In this document: piece by piece, positions 27,324 to 36,710 of the stretch
Layout: the number at the start of each line of letters is the position of its first letter
How positions within the stretch are numbered: the first letter of the stretch is position 1
Source: CAZRSW01 sp964602845
GTDB taxonomy: Bacteria > Chloroflexota > Dehalococcoidia > Lucifugimonadales > UBA826
Direction of reading: 5' to 3'
Assembly (NCBI GenBank): GCA_964602845.1
Contig: CAZRSW010000008.1
Coordinates: forward strand, 9,032-73,031
DNA length: 64,000 nucleotides
Program-made: the position numbers and the translations under genes
The notes under the pieces: model-generated
Database searches by the model: none
Seen by the model: the letters and a program-made list of their open reading frames with translations, nothing else
Told to the model about the DNA's origin: nothing

Positions 27324-28628
27324 ATGTCAAGAATAAGGGCACTTATTGAATGGGTACCTCGGACACGTCTGTATTACGGATGGATTGTCTTAGGCACTGC
27401 TTCTCTGGGTACCCTTGCTTCTACAGGGTCTGCTCAAGTTACTCTCGCAGGAGTTCAGGACTATATCCTAAATGACACTGGATGGGATCGAAGTACATTA
27501 GCGCTTGCAGTCACAATAGGTACATGGATCGGGGGTTTTTTGACCCCTGTTTTTGGACGTTTGGCGGATACCAAGGGGCCTCGAATAGTAATGTCAGTAA
27601 CTGCTGTATTGATTGGGGTATGCTTCTATCAGGTAGCTGGAGCTTCATCCATATGGCATTTCGGGGCAGCTTACATAGTTTCAAGAGGTATCGGCGCGCC
27701 AGTTTTGATTAGTGTTGTGCCACGTACGATAGCGGTAAATTTTTTTCTGGAAAGGCGAAACCTGGCACTGGGATTTGTGTCGATGGCAAGGCCATTTTAT
27801 GGGGCTCTGAACATACAGTTCATTTCATTTCTTTCTCTTATAGCTTCTTGGAGGATTGCCTACAAGATATTGGGCATCTATTCGATAATCCTATCGGTAC
27901 CGCTCTTTCTAATCCTACGAAAAACTCCAGAGGAACTCGGGTTATTACCAGATGGAAGGGTCATAGATGATTCCTCCCAAGGAAAACAAAAATTTGATGT
28001 GGTAGCGCAATCAAATACTAGAGAAATGAGCTGGACGGCAAGGGAGGCAGTCAAGACACATTCGTTTTGGTTAATAGCGGTATCACAGTTCTTAACAATT
28101 TTGGTTCTGGGCACAATGGGATTTCAGTTAGTCCCTTACCTCACCGACTCCGGATTGTCTTTAGGTTTAGCGGCAATGGTATGGAGTATATCCGCTATTT
28201 TAGATGGGTGTTCACAACCTGTCTGGGGGCTCCTTTCTGACAAATATACACCCCGATCACTTACATTTGTCGTAGTGCTCTCTGCTATGGTTGCGACTAC
28301 GGCATTTTTAATCATGGATGGAGCTTATATCGGATTGACTCTAGTACTGATATGGGCGACAGTAAATGGAGGCCTTGAGGTTCTCGGAGGTATGCTGTTG
28401 GCGAGTTACTATGGGAGGGATTCGTTCGGTACAATATCGGGTATGATAGGACCGTTCCAACTTGTTGGTTTAGGGCTTGGTCCGACTTTGGGGACGCTGC
28501 TTTACAAGTTTACTAACGGTTACAATTCGTTGTTTTTATTTGCCCTTTTTGCTTACATTATCGCTTGTGGATTGTTGATTATTGCTCGCAAACCGGACAG
28601 GCAAAATTTGGTGTTTGGAAACCCATAA
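27324..28628 (+). CDS. major facilitator superfamily transporter
   Basis: A 434-residue integral membrane protein with about twelve helices and the MFS loop motif GGFLTPVFGRLADTKGPRIVM between helices 2 and 3. A second half begins near residue 235 with LIAVSQFLTILVLGTMG and has a matching GLLSDKYTPRSLTF loop. The arrangement resembles oxalate/formate- or monocarboxylate-type MFS carriers. Substrate is not determined by sequence. It follows the propeller and enoyl-CoA hydratase genes, so it may take up the substrate of that cluster. Confidence 0.9.
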   Translation: MSRIRALIEWVPRTRLYYGWIVLGTASLGTLASTGSAQVTLAGVQDYILNDTGWDRSTLALAVTIGTWIGGFLTPVFGRLADTKGPRIVMSVTAVLIGVCFYQVAGASSIWHFGAAYIVSRGIGAPVLISVVPRTIAVNFFLERRNLALGFVSMARPFYGALNIQFISFLSLIASWRIAYKILGIYSIILSVPLFLILRKTPEELGLLPDGRVIDDSSQGKQKFDVVAQSNTREMSWTAREAVKTHSFWLIAVSQFLTILVLGTMGFQLVPYLTDSGLSLGLAAMVWSISAILDGCSQPVWGLLSDKYTPRSLTFVVVLSAMVATTAFLIMDGAYIGLTLVLIWATVNGGLEVLGGMLLASYYGRDSFGTISGMIGPFQLVGLGLGPTLGTLLYKFTNGYNSLFLFALFAYIIACGLLIIARKPDRQNLVFGNP

Positions 28629-28834
28629 AAATTGTCGTGGACGTGCCATGGATTTGATCTATAGGCTGTGATGACAACATTGCAACAAGTGTGAGTACTT
28701 CTGATGGGGTATACCCAGCGCTGTTCAGGGGGTTAGGGAAGCAACAGTGGAAGGATGTTCCGGGACTTGCCGTAAGAAAGAAATGAGAGATTGGGGCCAC
28801 CATGTAAATAAAGCCTTTGTGGGCAACCCGGGTG

Positions 28835-29665
28835 CTATTTATTCGACACTGAGTCTATGGTTAACCGATCAGGGATCCGTGATCCCTGATATCCTGACAC
28901 ACTTTTTCCTGCAGCTATGGTGGCGAAACGAGCGGAATGTTCGTGATCCCCTGTTTCCTTATATTCAATGATGAACGCCGCGGTAAAAACATCCCCTGCT
29001 CCTGTTGGATCAATCTGTTTGATAGGTATTGAATCGAATTCGAATGTATTGCCTTGGGTGTAAAGGGTGGCTCCTTTTTGTCCCTTTGTTAGGATTAGAA
29101 TTGGAACCATATCTTTCCAGCGGGTAATATCGGAGTAAGAGTGAAGATCCTCTGTAGAACATATCGCTGCATCAACGTATGGAAGTACGTTATCCCCTTT
29201 CCATTCCAATTGCTGGATCTTTCCATTGCGATCCCATCTTCGAGTCCAACCCTGGATGGATGCGATTGTTAAAGAATTATTGAAATGACATATTAAATTT
29301 GAATCTATCTCTCCGACAAGAGGCCCAAAGTGCACAATTTCTGGGCGTTTCCATTGAGGTGGAACGTCGGAAATCGCCAGAGGGTTTGCTGTTGATTCAA
29401 CGTATTGGATCCTGTACTTATCTTGGTCAACATCAATATATTTGTTATGAAATATAGTTGTGTTTGAGGAGTAGCTGATGCTCTTATTGACTGTGGCCAA
29501 TTCCCTAGGGAATGGAAACTCTTTTGAGCAACTTGTAACCATAGCCGCTGTGCAACCAAGTTTCCTTGCCGTGATTGCGCCGTAGTATACAGATCCTCCA
29601 ATGGTGTTTCCTCCTGGTCGTCTGTCGTGGGTAATGTGACCAAGAACAAGATATTTGGGGGGCAT
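28835..29665 (-). CDS. PfkB-family carbohydrate kinase
   Basis: ATP-dependent sugar or nucleoside kinase of the ribokinase/PfkB fold, 276 residues. The C-terminal signature DPTGAGDVFTAAFI contains the catalytic Asp; the N-terminal part has GGNTIGGSVYYGAITARKLG, corresponding to substrate-binding PfkB signature 1 in a relaxed form. Substrate unknown. A perfect 9-bp inverted repeat with 3-nt loop (28869-28889) lies within its 3' coding part. Convergent with the MFS gene, 206 nt apart. Confidence 0.85.
   Translation of the reverse strand: MPPKYLVLGHITHDRRPGGNTIGGSVYYGAITARKLGCTAAMVTSCSKEFPFPRELATVNKSISYSSNTTIFHNKYIDVDQDKYRIQYVESTANPLAISDVPPQWKRPEIVHFGPLVGEIDSNLICHFNNSLTIASIQGWTRRWDRNGKIQQLEWKGDNVLPYVDAAICSTEDLHSYSDITRWKDMVPILILTKGQKGATLYTQGNTFEFDSIPIKQIDPTGAGDVFTAAFIIEYKETGDHEHSARFATIAAGKSVSGYQGSRIPDRLTIDSVSNK
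28869..28889. repeat. perfect palindromic hairpin inside the pfkB-like gene
   Basis: TCAGGGATC (28869-28877), loop CGT, GATCCCTGA (28881-28889). A perfect 9-bp stem inside coding sequence near the 3' end of the kinase gene. No T run follows on either strand. Confidence 0.7.
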
Positions 29666-29856
29666 CGTGATGCAGTCTCCCTATAAATGAGTTTGGCCCG
29701 AGTCTTCCTTGATGTCCGACATAGCCATAGCTAATCCGTGTATTTCTTATTGCAGGTATCGATCCTACTTCATCATAATTAGCATCGATTGGGCTGGCAA
29801 GTAGTCATGTTAATATGGGTCGGGACTCAAAATCGTGAAAAATCAGGAGTAATTGC

Positions 29857-30144
29857 ATGTATGGTTCTATTTTTAATATGGACGTGAAAGAAGGTCATGA
29901 AGGGGAATTATTAGGTCTAATGGATGCTTTAGAGGCCCCCGCTGGTATGTTGGGATGGTTTGTGATGAAGCCTGATCTCGATGATCGAAAATTGATTGGG
30001 GTAGCTGTTTTTCGAGATAAGGAGGCTTATGTTGCAAATGCAAATCGGCCTGAACAACATGAATCCTTTATGAAGATTATGGATCATTTGGCATCGGAAC
30101 CGGATTGGACCGACGGAGAATATGTCATAGGTGAAGTCATATAG
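29857..30144 (+). CDS. ABM-fold small protein (antibiotic biosynthesis monooxygenase-like)
   Basis: A 95-residue protein with the dimeric alpha-beta barrel pattern: strand MYGSIFNMDVKEG, helix HEGELLGLMDALEA, strands GMLGWFVMKPDLD and LIGVAVFRDKEAY, and helix QHESFMKIMDHLA. AGGAG is 7 nt before the ATG. ABM-like proteins include oxygenases, heme-degrading enzymes and structural homologues; residues for a specific activity cannot be named. It precedes two class III aminotransferase genes with a 160-nt gap. Confidence 0.75.
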   Translation: MYGSIFNMDVKEGHEGELLGLMDALEAPAGMLGWFVMKPDLDDRKLIGVAVFRDKEAYVANANRPEQHESFMKIMDHLASEPDWTDGEYVIGEVI

Positions 30145-30304
30145 GCATTAATTTACCCTCAGACCTGTAAATATCGTATGGAGGACCTACCGGATGCTTG
30201 CGACCCTCCAATGAAACCTACTAAACATCTGTTGTTACGATTAGTTAAATGCTTGATAATGGGGGTTTAGATATAGGAAGCTCCGGTGTAACGAGGTTGT
30301 CTAA

Positions 30305-31690
30305 ATGGATTTGCCCAAAAACACATCTGAAGAATTGCGTAGATCTTCACTTAGATATTTGTGGATGCATAATAGGGACTGGACCTCAATGGGGGAGGAA
30401 GGTGACCCCCTCATAGTAGTTGAAGGTGAAGGGATCAGGGTAAAAGACATTGATGGTAATTCTTGGATTGACATTAATGGTGGTTATAATTCCGTTAATG
30501 CGGGTTATGGGAGAAGAGAAATCGCTGACGCTGTTCACAAGCAGCTCACAAAGTTACCTTATTTTCCCAATGGTACGACTACTGAACCAACCATAGAATT
30601 AGCTCAAAAACTTACACAAATGTCCCCTGGAAACCTATCTAGGGTGTTTCCGGTCAGTGGTGGTTCAGAGGCTAACGAGACCGCCATAAAAATTGTCCGA
30701 GCATACCATCGCCGTAGGGGAGATAAAGGCCGGTATAAGATTATTAGTCGGAGAGGTTCATATCATGGTACGACAGGTGGGGTGTTGTGGCTGGGTGGCC
30801 ATGTATTGAATCCTAGGGCAGACTACGAGCCCGAATACCCCGGAATGCTGTATGCCCCTCACCCTAACTCCTATCGATGCGAATTTGGCGAAATGTCTGA
30901 CTTGGAATGTGCTATTAAATGTGCCCAGGCAGTGGAGGACGTCATACTCCAAAATGGTCCCGAAACAATAGCAGCTTTTATAGGAGAGCCGATTGCTGTT
31001 CCGGCAGGTGCTGTTGTACCGGGTGATCCCTATTGGCCAATGATACGTGATATATGTGATAAATATGGAGTTGTTCTTGTGATGGATGAGGTCATATGTG
31101 GGTTTGGGCGTACTGGTAAGATGTTTGCTTCCGAGCATTGGGATGTAGTTCCCGACATAATGACTGTAGCTAAAGGCATAACCAGTAGTTATTTTCCATT
31201 GGCTGCCACCTTAGTTTCAGAGGATATCGCCGATCAATTTGGTGGTGCAAACAATTATCTCCGGCATGTGTTTACATCGAGTGGGCACCCGGTGGCTTCG
31301 GCAGCGGCATTGAAAAACATAGAGATAATTCAAAGAGAAAATTTGGTAGAAAATGCGCGATCGGTCGGTGATTACTTAAAGGGGCAATTGTTGGAGCTGA
31401 TGGAAACATGCTCAGTAATTGGGGATGTAAGGGGGAAAGGATTATTATTGGCTGTTGAGTTGGTCAGTGATCGCAAAGAGAAGGCTACATTCCCCCCAGA
31501 ATTCGAACTTGCTAAAAGGCTCAACCACAAATTCAGTAGAGAAGGTTTGATCTTTAGAGTAGGTGGACCAATCCTTACGATCGGTCCACCGCTATGTATA
31601 ACCACATCAGAGGTGGACGAAATAGTGGTAATTCTAAAGCAATCTTTTCTAGAAATTGCCGAAGAATTCGGTATGGCCGGTATAATCTGA
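30305..31690 (+). CDS. class III (omega) aminotransferase, copy 1
   Basis: PLP-dependent omega-aminotransferase of 461 residues. Visible motifs: GNSWIDINGGYNSVNAGYG, GGSEANETAIKI, SRRGSYHGTTGG, VMDEVICGFGRTGKMFA with PLP-binding Asp261, and MTVAKGITSSYFPL with Schiff-base Lys290. Relatives use beta-alanine, taurine, putrescine or similar amino donors with pyruvate or 2-oxoglutarate; the donor cannot be read here. GAGG lies 9 nt before the ATG. The next gene is a close paralogue in tandem. Confidence 0.9.
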   Translation: MDLPKNTSEELRRSSLRYLWMHNRDWTSMGEEGDPLIVVEGEGIRVKDIDGNSWIDINGGYNSVNAGYGRREIADAVHKQLTKLPYFPNGTTTEPTIELAQKLTQMSPGNLSRVFPVSGGSEANETAIKIVRAYHRRRGDKGRYKIISRRGSYHGTTGGVLWLGGHVLNPRADYEPEYPGMLYAPHPNSYRCEFGEMSDLECAIKCAQAVEDVILQNGPETIAAFIGEPIAVPAGAVVPGDPYWPMIRDICDKYGVVLVMDEVICGFGRTGKMFASEHWDVVPDIMTVAKGITSSYFPLAATLVSEDIADQFGGANNYLRHVFTSSGHPVASAAALKNIEIIQRENLVENARSVGDYLKGQLLELMETCSVIGDVRGKGLLLAVELVSDRKEKATFPPEFELAKRLNHKFSREGLIFRVGGPILTIGPPLCITTSEVDEIVVILKQSFLEIAEEFGMAGII

Positions 31691-31731
31691 AGCTATGCTA
31701 AGTTTTTTTGATAGGAAGGGATTTTATCAAG

Positions 31732-33099
31732 ATGGCAGTTACAAAAAATAGGATCAATCAGATAAAAGCAGCTGGACTCAATCACCTTTGGATGCATAAT
31801 CGGGATTGGATAAAAACTGGGGAGTATGGTGGTCCAGATATTATAGTTGACGCTAACGGCGTGGAAGTGATTGACATTGAAGGTAATTCTTGGATTGACG
31901 TTAATGGTGGTTACAGTTCCGTAAATGTGGGTTACGGACGAACAGAAGTGGCAGATGCAGTGAAGGAACAGATGCTGCGCATACCTTATTTCCCTCAAGG
32001 TACAACTACTATTCCAGCGATTCGACTGGCAGAAAAACTTGCATCCATACTGCCAGGTAACTTGGAGAGATCATGGTTAGTTAGTGGAGGCTCAGAAGCC
32101 AATGAAACGGCTGTAAAAATAGCTAGATCATACCATAGCCGTGTAGGAGAAAACGGTAGATACAAAGTTATCAGTAGGCGTGGCTCCTATCATGGGGCGA
32201 CCGCAGGTGTGTTGTGGATGGGTAGTGGAGTAGATAGAGTTGATTACGAGCCTTCTCCTCCGGGCATGTTATATGTTCCACAGCCAAATTCGTATAGGTG
32301 TGAATTTGGCTCCAGGACTGAAGAAGAGTGTGCAGTGAGGTGTGCAGAAGCTGTCGAACGCATGATCCTCTTTCATGGCCCAGAAACGATAGCTGCTTTT
32401 ATAGGTGAACCGATATCCGCGTCAGCCCTGGCGGCTGTACCAGGGGACATATATTGGCCGATGTTAAGGGAAATATGCCAGAAATATGGCGTACTACTGA
32501 TTGCTGACGAGGTGATTACTGGATTTGGCCGTACTGGAAAAATGTTTGCTTCGGATCATTGGGATCTAGTACCTGATTTGATGACTGTGGCCAAAGGTAT
32601 CACTAGTAGCTATGTCCCTATGGCAGCGGCCATAGCTAAGAGAGAGGTAGCCGACGTTTTCTCTGGACCGGAGAACATATTTCGGCAAGCCCTTACTTCT
32701 GGTGGGCACCCGATTTCTGCGGCTGCTGCGTTAGCGAATATAGAAATAATAGAGTCCGATAAATTGGTTGAAAATTCTGCAAAAATGGGCAGTTACTTCA
32801 AGGATAAGCTTATGGATCTTAAGGTGGATCATCCAATTATGGGGGACGTGAGAGGTCTGGGCTTGCTCTTAGGAGTAGAACTTGTAAAAAATCATGTTAC
32901 GAAGGAAAAGTTCCCTGAGGAGTTCCGCCTCGGGGAGAAATTAACGGAGCAATTCCGAAACAATCGTTTGATTTTGTCAGGTAATGACAAGGGAGTGAGC
33001 CTAAGCCCGCCTCTATGTGTTAAGCAGAATGAAATTGAAACAATTGTAGATAGGTTGGATAAAGCCTTTACGGCTATAGAAGTCGAGATGTCTGACTAG
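31732..33099 (+). CDS. class III (omega) aminotransferase, copy 2
   Basis: Tandem paralogue of the preceding gene, 455 residues, collinear throughout (both carry LWMHNRDW, SWIDVNGGY/SWIDINGGY, RRGSYHG, NSYRCEFG, MFAS-HWD and TVAKGITSSY). Schiff-base Lys lies in MTVAKGITSSY, PLP Asp in LIADEVITGFGRTG. ATG at 31732 is chosen because AGGAAGGGA is about 11 nt upstream and conservation begins there; a TTG at 31708 would add eight residues. The two genes are 41 nt apart and probably one transcript. Divergence in the C-terminal third suggests different substrates, which is inference. Confidence 0.9.
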   Translation: MAVTKNRINQIKAAGLNHLWMHNRDWIKTGEYGGPDIIVDANGVEVIDIEGNSWIDVNGGYSSVNVGYGRTEVADAVKEQMLRIPYFPQGTTTIPAIRLAEKLASILPGNLERSWLVSGGSEANETAVKIARSYHSRVGENGRYKVISRRGSYHGATAGVLWMGSGVDRVDYEPSPPGMLYVPQPNSYRCEFGSRTEEECAVRCAEAVERMILFHGPETIAAFIGEPISASALAAVPGDIYWPMLREICQKYGVLLIADEVITGFGRTGKMFASDHWDLVPDLMTVAKGITSSYVPMAAAIAKREVADVFSGPENIFRQALTSGGHPISAAAALANIEIIESDKLVENSAKMGSYFKDKLMDLKVDHPIMGDVRGLGLLLGVELVKNHVTKEKFPEEFRLGEKLTEQFRNNRLILSGNDKGVSLSPPLCVKQNEIETIVDRLDKAFTAIEVEMSD

Positions 33100-33123
33100 G
33101 ACGGTTTCCACAGAGGAAATGGT

Positions 33124-34131
33124 CTAGAGGTTAAATTGTGGTTCGGTATAAGAAATTTCTCTTTGATAGACCTGTAACCGGCATCTAGTGCTATCCACTA
33201 TGATGATGCGATCGTCGCCATCAATCGTTATACCCCGAGGTCTATCAAACTTCTTAACTGGTGTTAGATCTTCCACTCGGTTAAAGGCTTTTCTGACATC
33301 CTCATTTGCGTCCAGAATGATGTTAGCCCATTTGGAAAATTCCATGGCATCGCCGTAGAGAGCGGTTAACGGAGACCCGTCACTAGCAAAAATCTGAACC
33401 CTTTTATTTCCCCAATCGGTCACATATACATCGTCGTGGGAATCTATCGCTACATCAGCCGGACGTAATAATCCGCCTCCCCGGGAATTTTCTCCGAAAC
33501 TCATTAAGTAGGTGCCATCACTAGTGAACTTTTGGACCCGATTGTTACCCCAGTCTGCTACATAAATGTTCCCATTGTTATCGATTGTGATTCCCCACGG
33601 CTTATCAAATTGTCCGGGTCCATCGCCACTCATCCCCCAGGAGTCTATGTAATCACCTTCACATGTATATTTCTGAATTCTATTATTAAATGTATCCACA
33701 ATATTGATGTGGTTTTGATTGTCAAAGATGATCCCTGCAGGTCCGATGAACTCGCCTATGCCGCTTCCTTTTTGCCCCCACTGGTTAATTTTTTCACCGT
33801 CTGAATTGTAGACGTACACGGTATTGTCGAATTCATCGGAGCAATAGAGGTTGTCGTCATGATCTACAGCTAGCCCAGCAGGCCAGGCAAAGTCTCCAGT
33901 TCCGAACTCTCCCAAAAATTCTTCATCAATAGTTAGTTTAGTAATTCTGAGGCGATTCTTAGATATTTGAGTGTCCATGGTAGCAAATTGTCCACGGCTT
34001 ACCACGTATAAGATACCATCAGATGAAATAGCTAAGTCTGTAGGATGAAGGAAACCTTTACCTGAGGTCGCAAATGCTCCTAATGTGTGACTGTAGGTCC
34101 AAGCACGCCCTGAGGCTGTCGTTGTAAACAT
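33124..34131 (-). CDS. NHL-repeat beta-propeller protein (module 3)
   Basis: A 335-residue propeller with clear NHL blades: FAWPAGLAVDHDDNLYCSDEFDN, FIGPAGIIFDNQNHINIVDTFNNRIQKY, FDKPWGITIDNNGNIYVADWGNNRVQKF and LLRPADVAIDSHDDVYVTDWGNKRVQIF, ending with RPRGITIDGDDRIIIVDSTRCRLQVYQ. Its ATG (34131-34129) overlaps the TGA of the upstream DUF1501 gene by one base, so the two are translationally coupled. An upstream in-frame start at 34197 lies inside DUF1501 and is not needed. No signal peptide. Paralogue of the propellers at 921 and 21453. Confidence 0.9.
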   Translation of the reverse strand: MFTTTASGRAWTYSHTLGAFATSGKGFLHPTDLAISSDGILYVVSRGQFATMDTQISKNRLRITKLTIDEEFLGEFGTGDFAWPAGLAVDHDDNLYCSDEFDNTVYVYNSDGEKINQWGQKGSGIGEFIGPAGIIFDNQNHINIVDTFNNRIQKYTCEGDYIDSWGMSGDGPGQFDKPWGITIDNNGNIYVADWGNNRVQKFTSDGTYLMSFGENSRGGGLLRPADVAIDSHDDVYVTDWGNKRVQIFASDGSPLTALYGDAMEFSKWANIILDANEDVRKAFNRVEDLTPVKKFDRPRGITIDGDDRIIIVDSTRCRLQVYQREISYTEPQFNL

Positions 34132-35261
34132 CAGCCTATAAATCTTGGTTTTTCGTAGTGTCCGTCTAGAATTGCACCTGCATCTAAGTTGAGCCAATCC
34201 TCGATCAATTCACTGTACATACTTCTGAAATCCATGTTGGAGACAAGATCTCCCTCATTGAGCGCAGAGGGAGATGTTTCTGGGTATTCTCCATAGAATC
34301 CCCCTTGCACCATGGGACCCAAGACAAAGGCTACTCCGGCAGCACCATGATCCGTACCAGAACCGTTGTCCCTTACTCTTCTCCCAAACTCCGAGAATAT
34401 GAGCATAACAACATTTTTATCAGCCTCATGTTCTTTTAGATCGTCCCAGAAATCGGCGATTGCAATGCTTGTCTCGGCTAATAATTTCGCGTGTGTTAAC
34501 TCTTGAATCCCGTGAGTGTCAAAGCTGCCATGTTCAGCATAAAATATCTTTGTACCCACGTTGGCAGTATGTATCATGGCGATATCTTTCAGATTGTCTC
34601 CGACGCTACCCTGACTATATTCCACGGTTGATGAATACTTAGATGGTATGGGTTTTAGAATATCTAAGCCGTTTAAGAGGTCCGTACCAGTTCTACTTAA
34701 ATAATCCATCACTGGCCCCGTCCCGATTGACGGACTATACATTTTGGCAAATTTATCCAACATTTTGTTGCGCTGATATTCCTGCTCAACTCCTGTGAGA
34801 AGTCCAAAGTTTGCTAGGCTAGCCAATGATGACACAGATGCATTCTGTGCAGTTAGTGCTCGGGGTAATCCTTGCCCGATGTTGACCGCTGTTACAGGAT
34901 TTTCACTTTTAGGGTCAAGATCTCTTATCACTTTCCCAAGCCAACCTTCATTAGCTATTTCGTCAGGTTCTCCCGTGTGCCAGATGTCCATGGACCTGAA
35001 ATGGGATCGAGAAGGGTTGTTGTACCCGATTCCATGGATAATAGCCATGTTCCCTTGGTCGTATATTTCTTTCAGGGGTTGCATAGATGGATGAAATCCC
35101 AGTTCATTATCTATCTTTATCACCTCTGATTCGGGTATCTTCAAGGATGGTCTACTATCGTAATAGTTAGAATCGCAATAAGGAACTATAGTATTCATAT
35201 AATCGTTTCCGCCGGTCAGCTGTAGAACAACTAACACGGGTTCATGATTGGGTTGGTTCAT
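34131..35261 (-). CDS. DUF1501 family protein (module 3)
   Basis: A 376-residue paralogue of the protein at 22549. Signatures: VLVVLQLTGGNDYMNTIVPYCD, NPSRSHFRSMDIWHTGEP, EHGSFDTHGIQELTHAKL and FSEFGRRVRDNGSGTDHGAAGVAFVLG. No twin-arginine or Sec signal precedes the core. ATG at 35261 is chosen because GGAG is 7 nt upstream; the TTG at 35279 is not supported. The gene follows DUF1800 by 33 nt and overlaps the NHL gene by one base, so this is a tight three-gene operon. Confidence 0.92.
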   Translation of the reverse strand: MNQPNHEPVLVVLQLTGGNDYMNTIVPYCDSNYYDSRPSLKIPESEVIKIDNELGFHPSMQPLKEIYDQGNMAIIHGIGYNNPSRSHFRSMDIWHTGEPDEIANEGWLGKVIRDLDPKSENPVTAVNIGQGLPRALTAQNASVSSLASLANFGLLTGVEQEYQRNKMLDKFAKMYSPSIGTGPVMDYLSRTGTDLLNGLDILKPIPSKYSSTVEYSQGSVGDNLKDIAMIHTANVGTKIFYAEHGSFDTHGIQELTHAKLLAETSIAIADFWDDLKEHEADKNVVMLIFSEFGRRVRDNGSGTDHGAAGVAFVLGPMVQGGFYGEYPETSPSALNEGDLVSNMDFRSMYSELIEDWLNLDAGAILDGHYEKPRFIG

Positions 35262-35294
35262 CCTCTCACTCCTATACAATATCCAGGCTTAACA

Positions 35295-36710
35295 TTAACC
35301 AAACTGATATTCCTTAGTTGATGCTATCAATGCAAAGGTTTCACCGACTCGTCTAGATAAGTCAGCAAGTTCTTGTTCACTATCCCATCGAATAGAACCC
35401 TCTTCTCGGACGTGATTTTTTATCTCCAAAAGGGAAGCGTCCTTTAGTTGTATCGGTCCTATCAGGTCCAAACATTCCTCTACAAATTTATCAGTGTTTT
35501 CGTAGGCGTTCTTACTCTTGATCCGTTCAATAACTTCTTGCATTCCCGGCAATTTGGTATTGCTAACTCTGTCGACAACGAAGTTTATGCGTTTTGCCAA
35601 TGTCCCACTATTTATCCAACCGGTACCAGTGTGCCAGCCTTCAACACTAGGCGGGTCCAGGATGGTTTGGCCCATATAGCCGGGCTGTTTTGCAACGTCT
35701 TCAATGAGTGGTATGTCAGGGTGGGCCCCTTCCAGGTCTCTAGTAAACCTTATGGTACCAACAAACATTTCTATAGGACTCTTTATCTTTAAGTACAACG
35801 ATTCTTTAAAGAAATCAGAATTGAACAGAGTTCTTAGAACAGATTTCATGTCATAGCCAGAACTTGAGAACTCATTTGCGATTATTTCAATTGCCTCGGG
35901 GTCTCTTGGGGGGTTGGTTGGCCAAAGTGGAACGGGAGGTTCATCGGCCACGAAAAAATTATATAGATGCCTGGCAATGAACCTGTGGCAGGCTGGGTGA
36001 TCAATAATGATGTCAATGATGTCATCTCCATTAAACTTTCCATTATGACCGAGGAATGTTTTTTCTGAATAATCATGATCCTCTGGTTTGAACTCAAAGT
36101 CCCAGTAAAATCGCCCGTATGGATTCGTGGGTATTTTGGGACTTATGGTCCATCCTGTGAATGCCCGAGCGCAGTTTTTAACGTCATCTTCAGTGTAATT
36201 GCCCACACCCATGGAGAATAATTCCAACAGTTCACGCCCCCAGTTTTCGTTTGGGGATTGTTTGTGATTGAGATTATTGTCCAGCCAGAAAATCATTGCA
36301 GGATCTTTTGCTAGTTCAACTAAAAGGTCCCTATAACTGCCCATTCCATGATCTCGGAACATTTGAATCTGCTGAAGCATATGATTAGGGGCATCAACTT
36401 TTGCGTCTCCCGTAGCAAATAGGTGGTGATAAAACAATGCTAACTTTTCTTGGAGCGGGTGGTTCGTATGTATCATGTAATACAGCCAGTGCGTCACGCC
36501 CTGAACCTGGCTGAAGGCGACTTCGGTCATGGGTAGATACCGATAAAGCATACTTTCATCCACCGCGGCTTCAGAATCGGTGTTGAGCAATTCTTCTACT
36601 GTTGATTCGTAGCCATTGTCTGCTTTTGACTCAATTTCCGCTCGGCTAGCCCCGAAGCCAGCTCGGCGTAGGAGATGTGACATTAACGTTATGTCTTCTG
36701 TCGTAGGCAT
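35295..36710 (-). CDS. DUF1800 family protein (module 3)
   Basis: A 471-residue paralogue of 19926-21365. Conserved blocks: LMSHLLRRAGFGASRAEIE, KLALFYHHLFATGDAK, AKDPAMIFWLDNNLNHKQSPNENWGRELLELFSMG, ARAFTGWTIS and VEGWHTGTGWINSGTLAKRINF. ATG at 36710 has GGAGGT 4-5 nt upstream; the ATG at 36722 overlaps that site and is less likely. No signal peptide. First gene of the minus-strand DUF1800-DUF1501-NHL operon; its promoter should lie in the divergent interval 36711-37052. Confidence 0.92.
   Translation of the reverse strand: MPTTEDITLMSHLLRRAGFGASRAEIESKADNGYESTVEELLNTDSEAAVDESMLYRYLPMTEVAFSQVQGVTHWLYYMIHTNHPLQEKLALFYHHLFATGDAKVDAPNHMLQQIQMFRDHGMGSYRDLLVELAKDPAMIFWLDNNLNHKQSPNENWGRELLELFSMGVGNYTEDDVKNCARAFTGWTISPKIPTNPYGRFYWDFEFKPEDHDYSEKTFLGHNGKFNGDDIIDIIIDHPACHRFIARHLYNFFVADEPPVPLWPTNPPRDPEAIEIIANEFSSSGYDMKSVLRTLFNSDFFKESLYLKIKSPIEMFVGTIRFTRDLEGAHPDIPLIEDVAKQPGYMGQTILDPPSVEGWHTGTGWINSGTLAKRINFVVDRVSNTKLPGMQEVIERIKSKNAYENTDKFVEECLDLIGPIQLKDASLLEIKNHVREEGSIRWDSEQELADLSRRVGETFALIASTKEYQFG

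Noticed and set aside
28869..28889. Perfect hairpin as rho-independent terminator
   Set aside because: It lies inside coding sequence and is not followed by a T tract on either strand.
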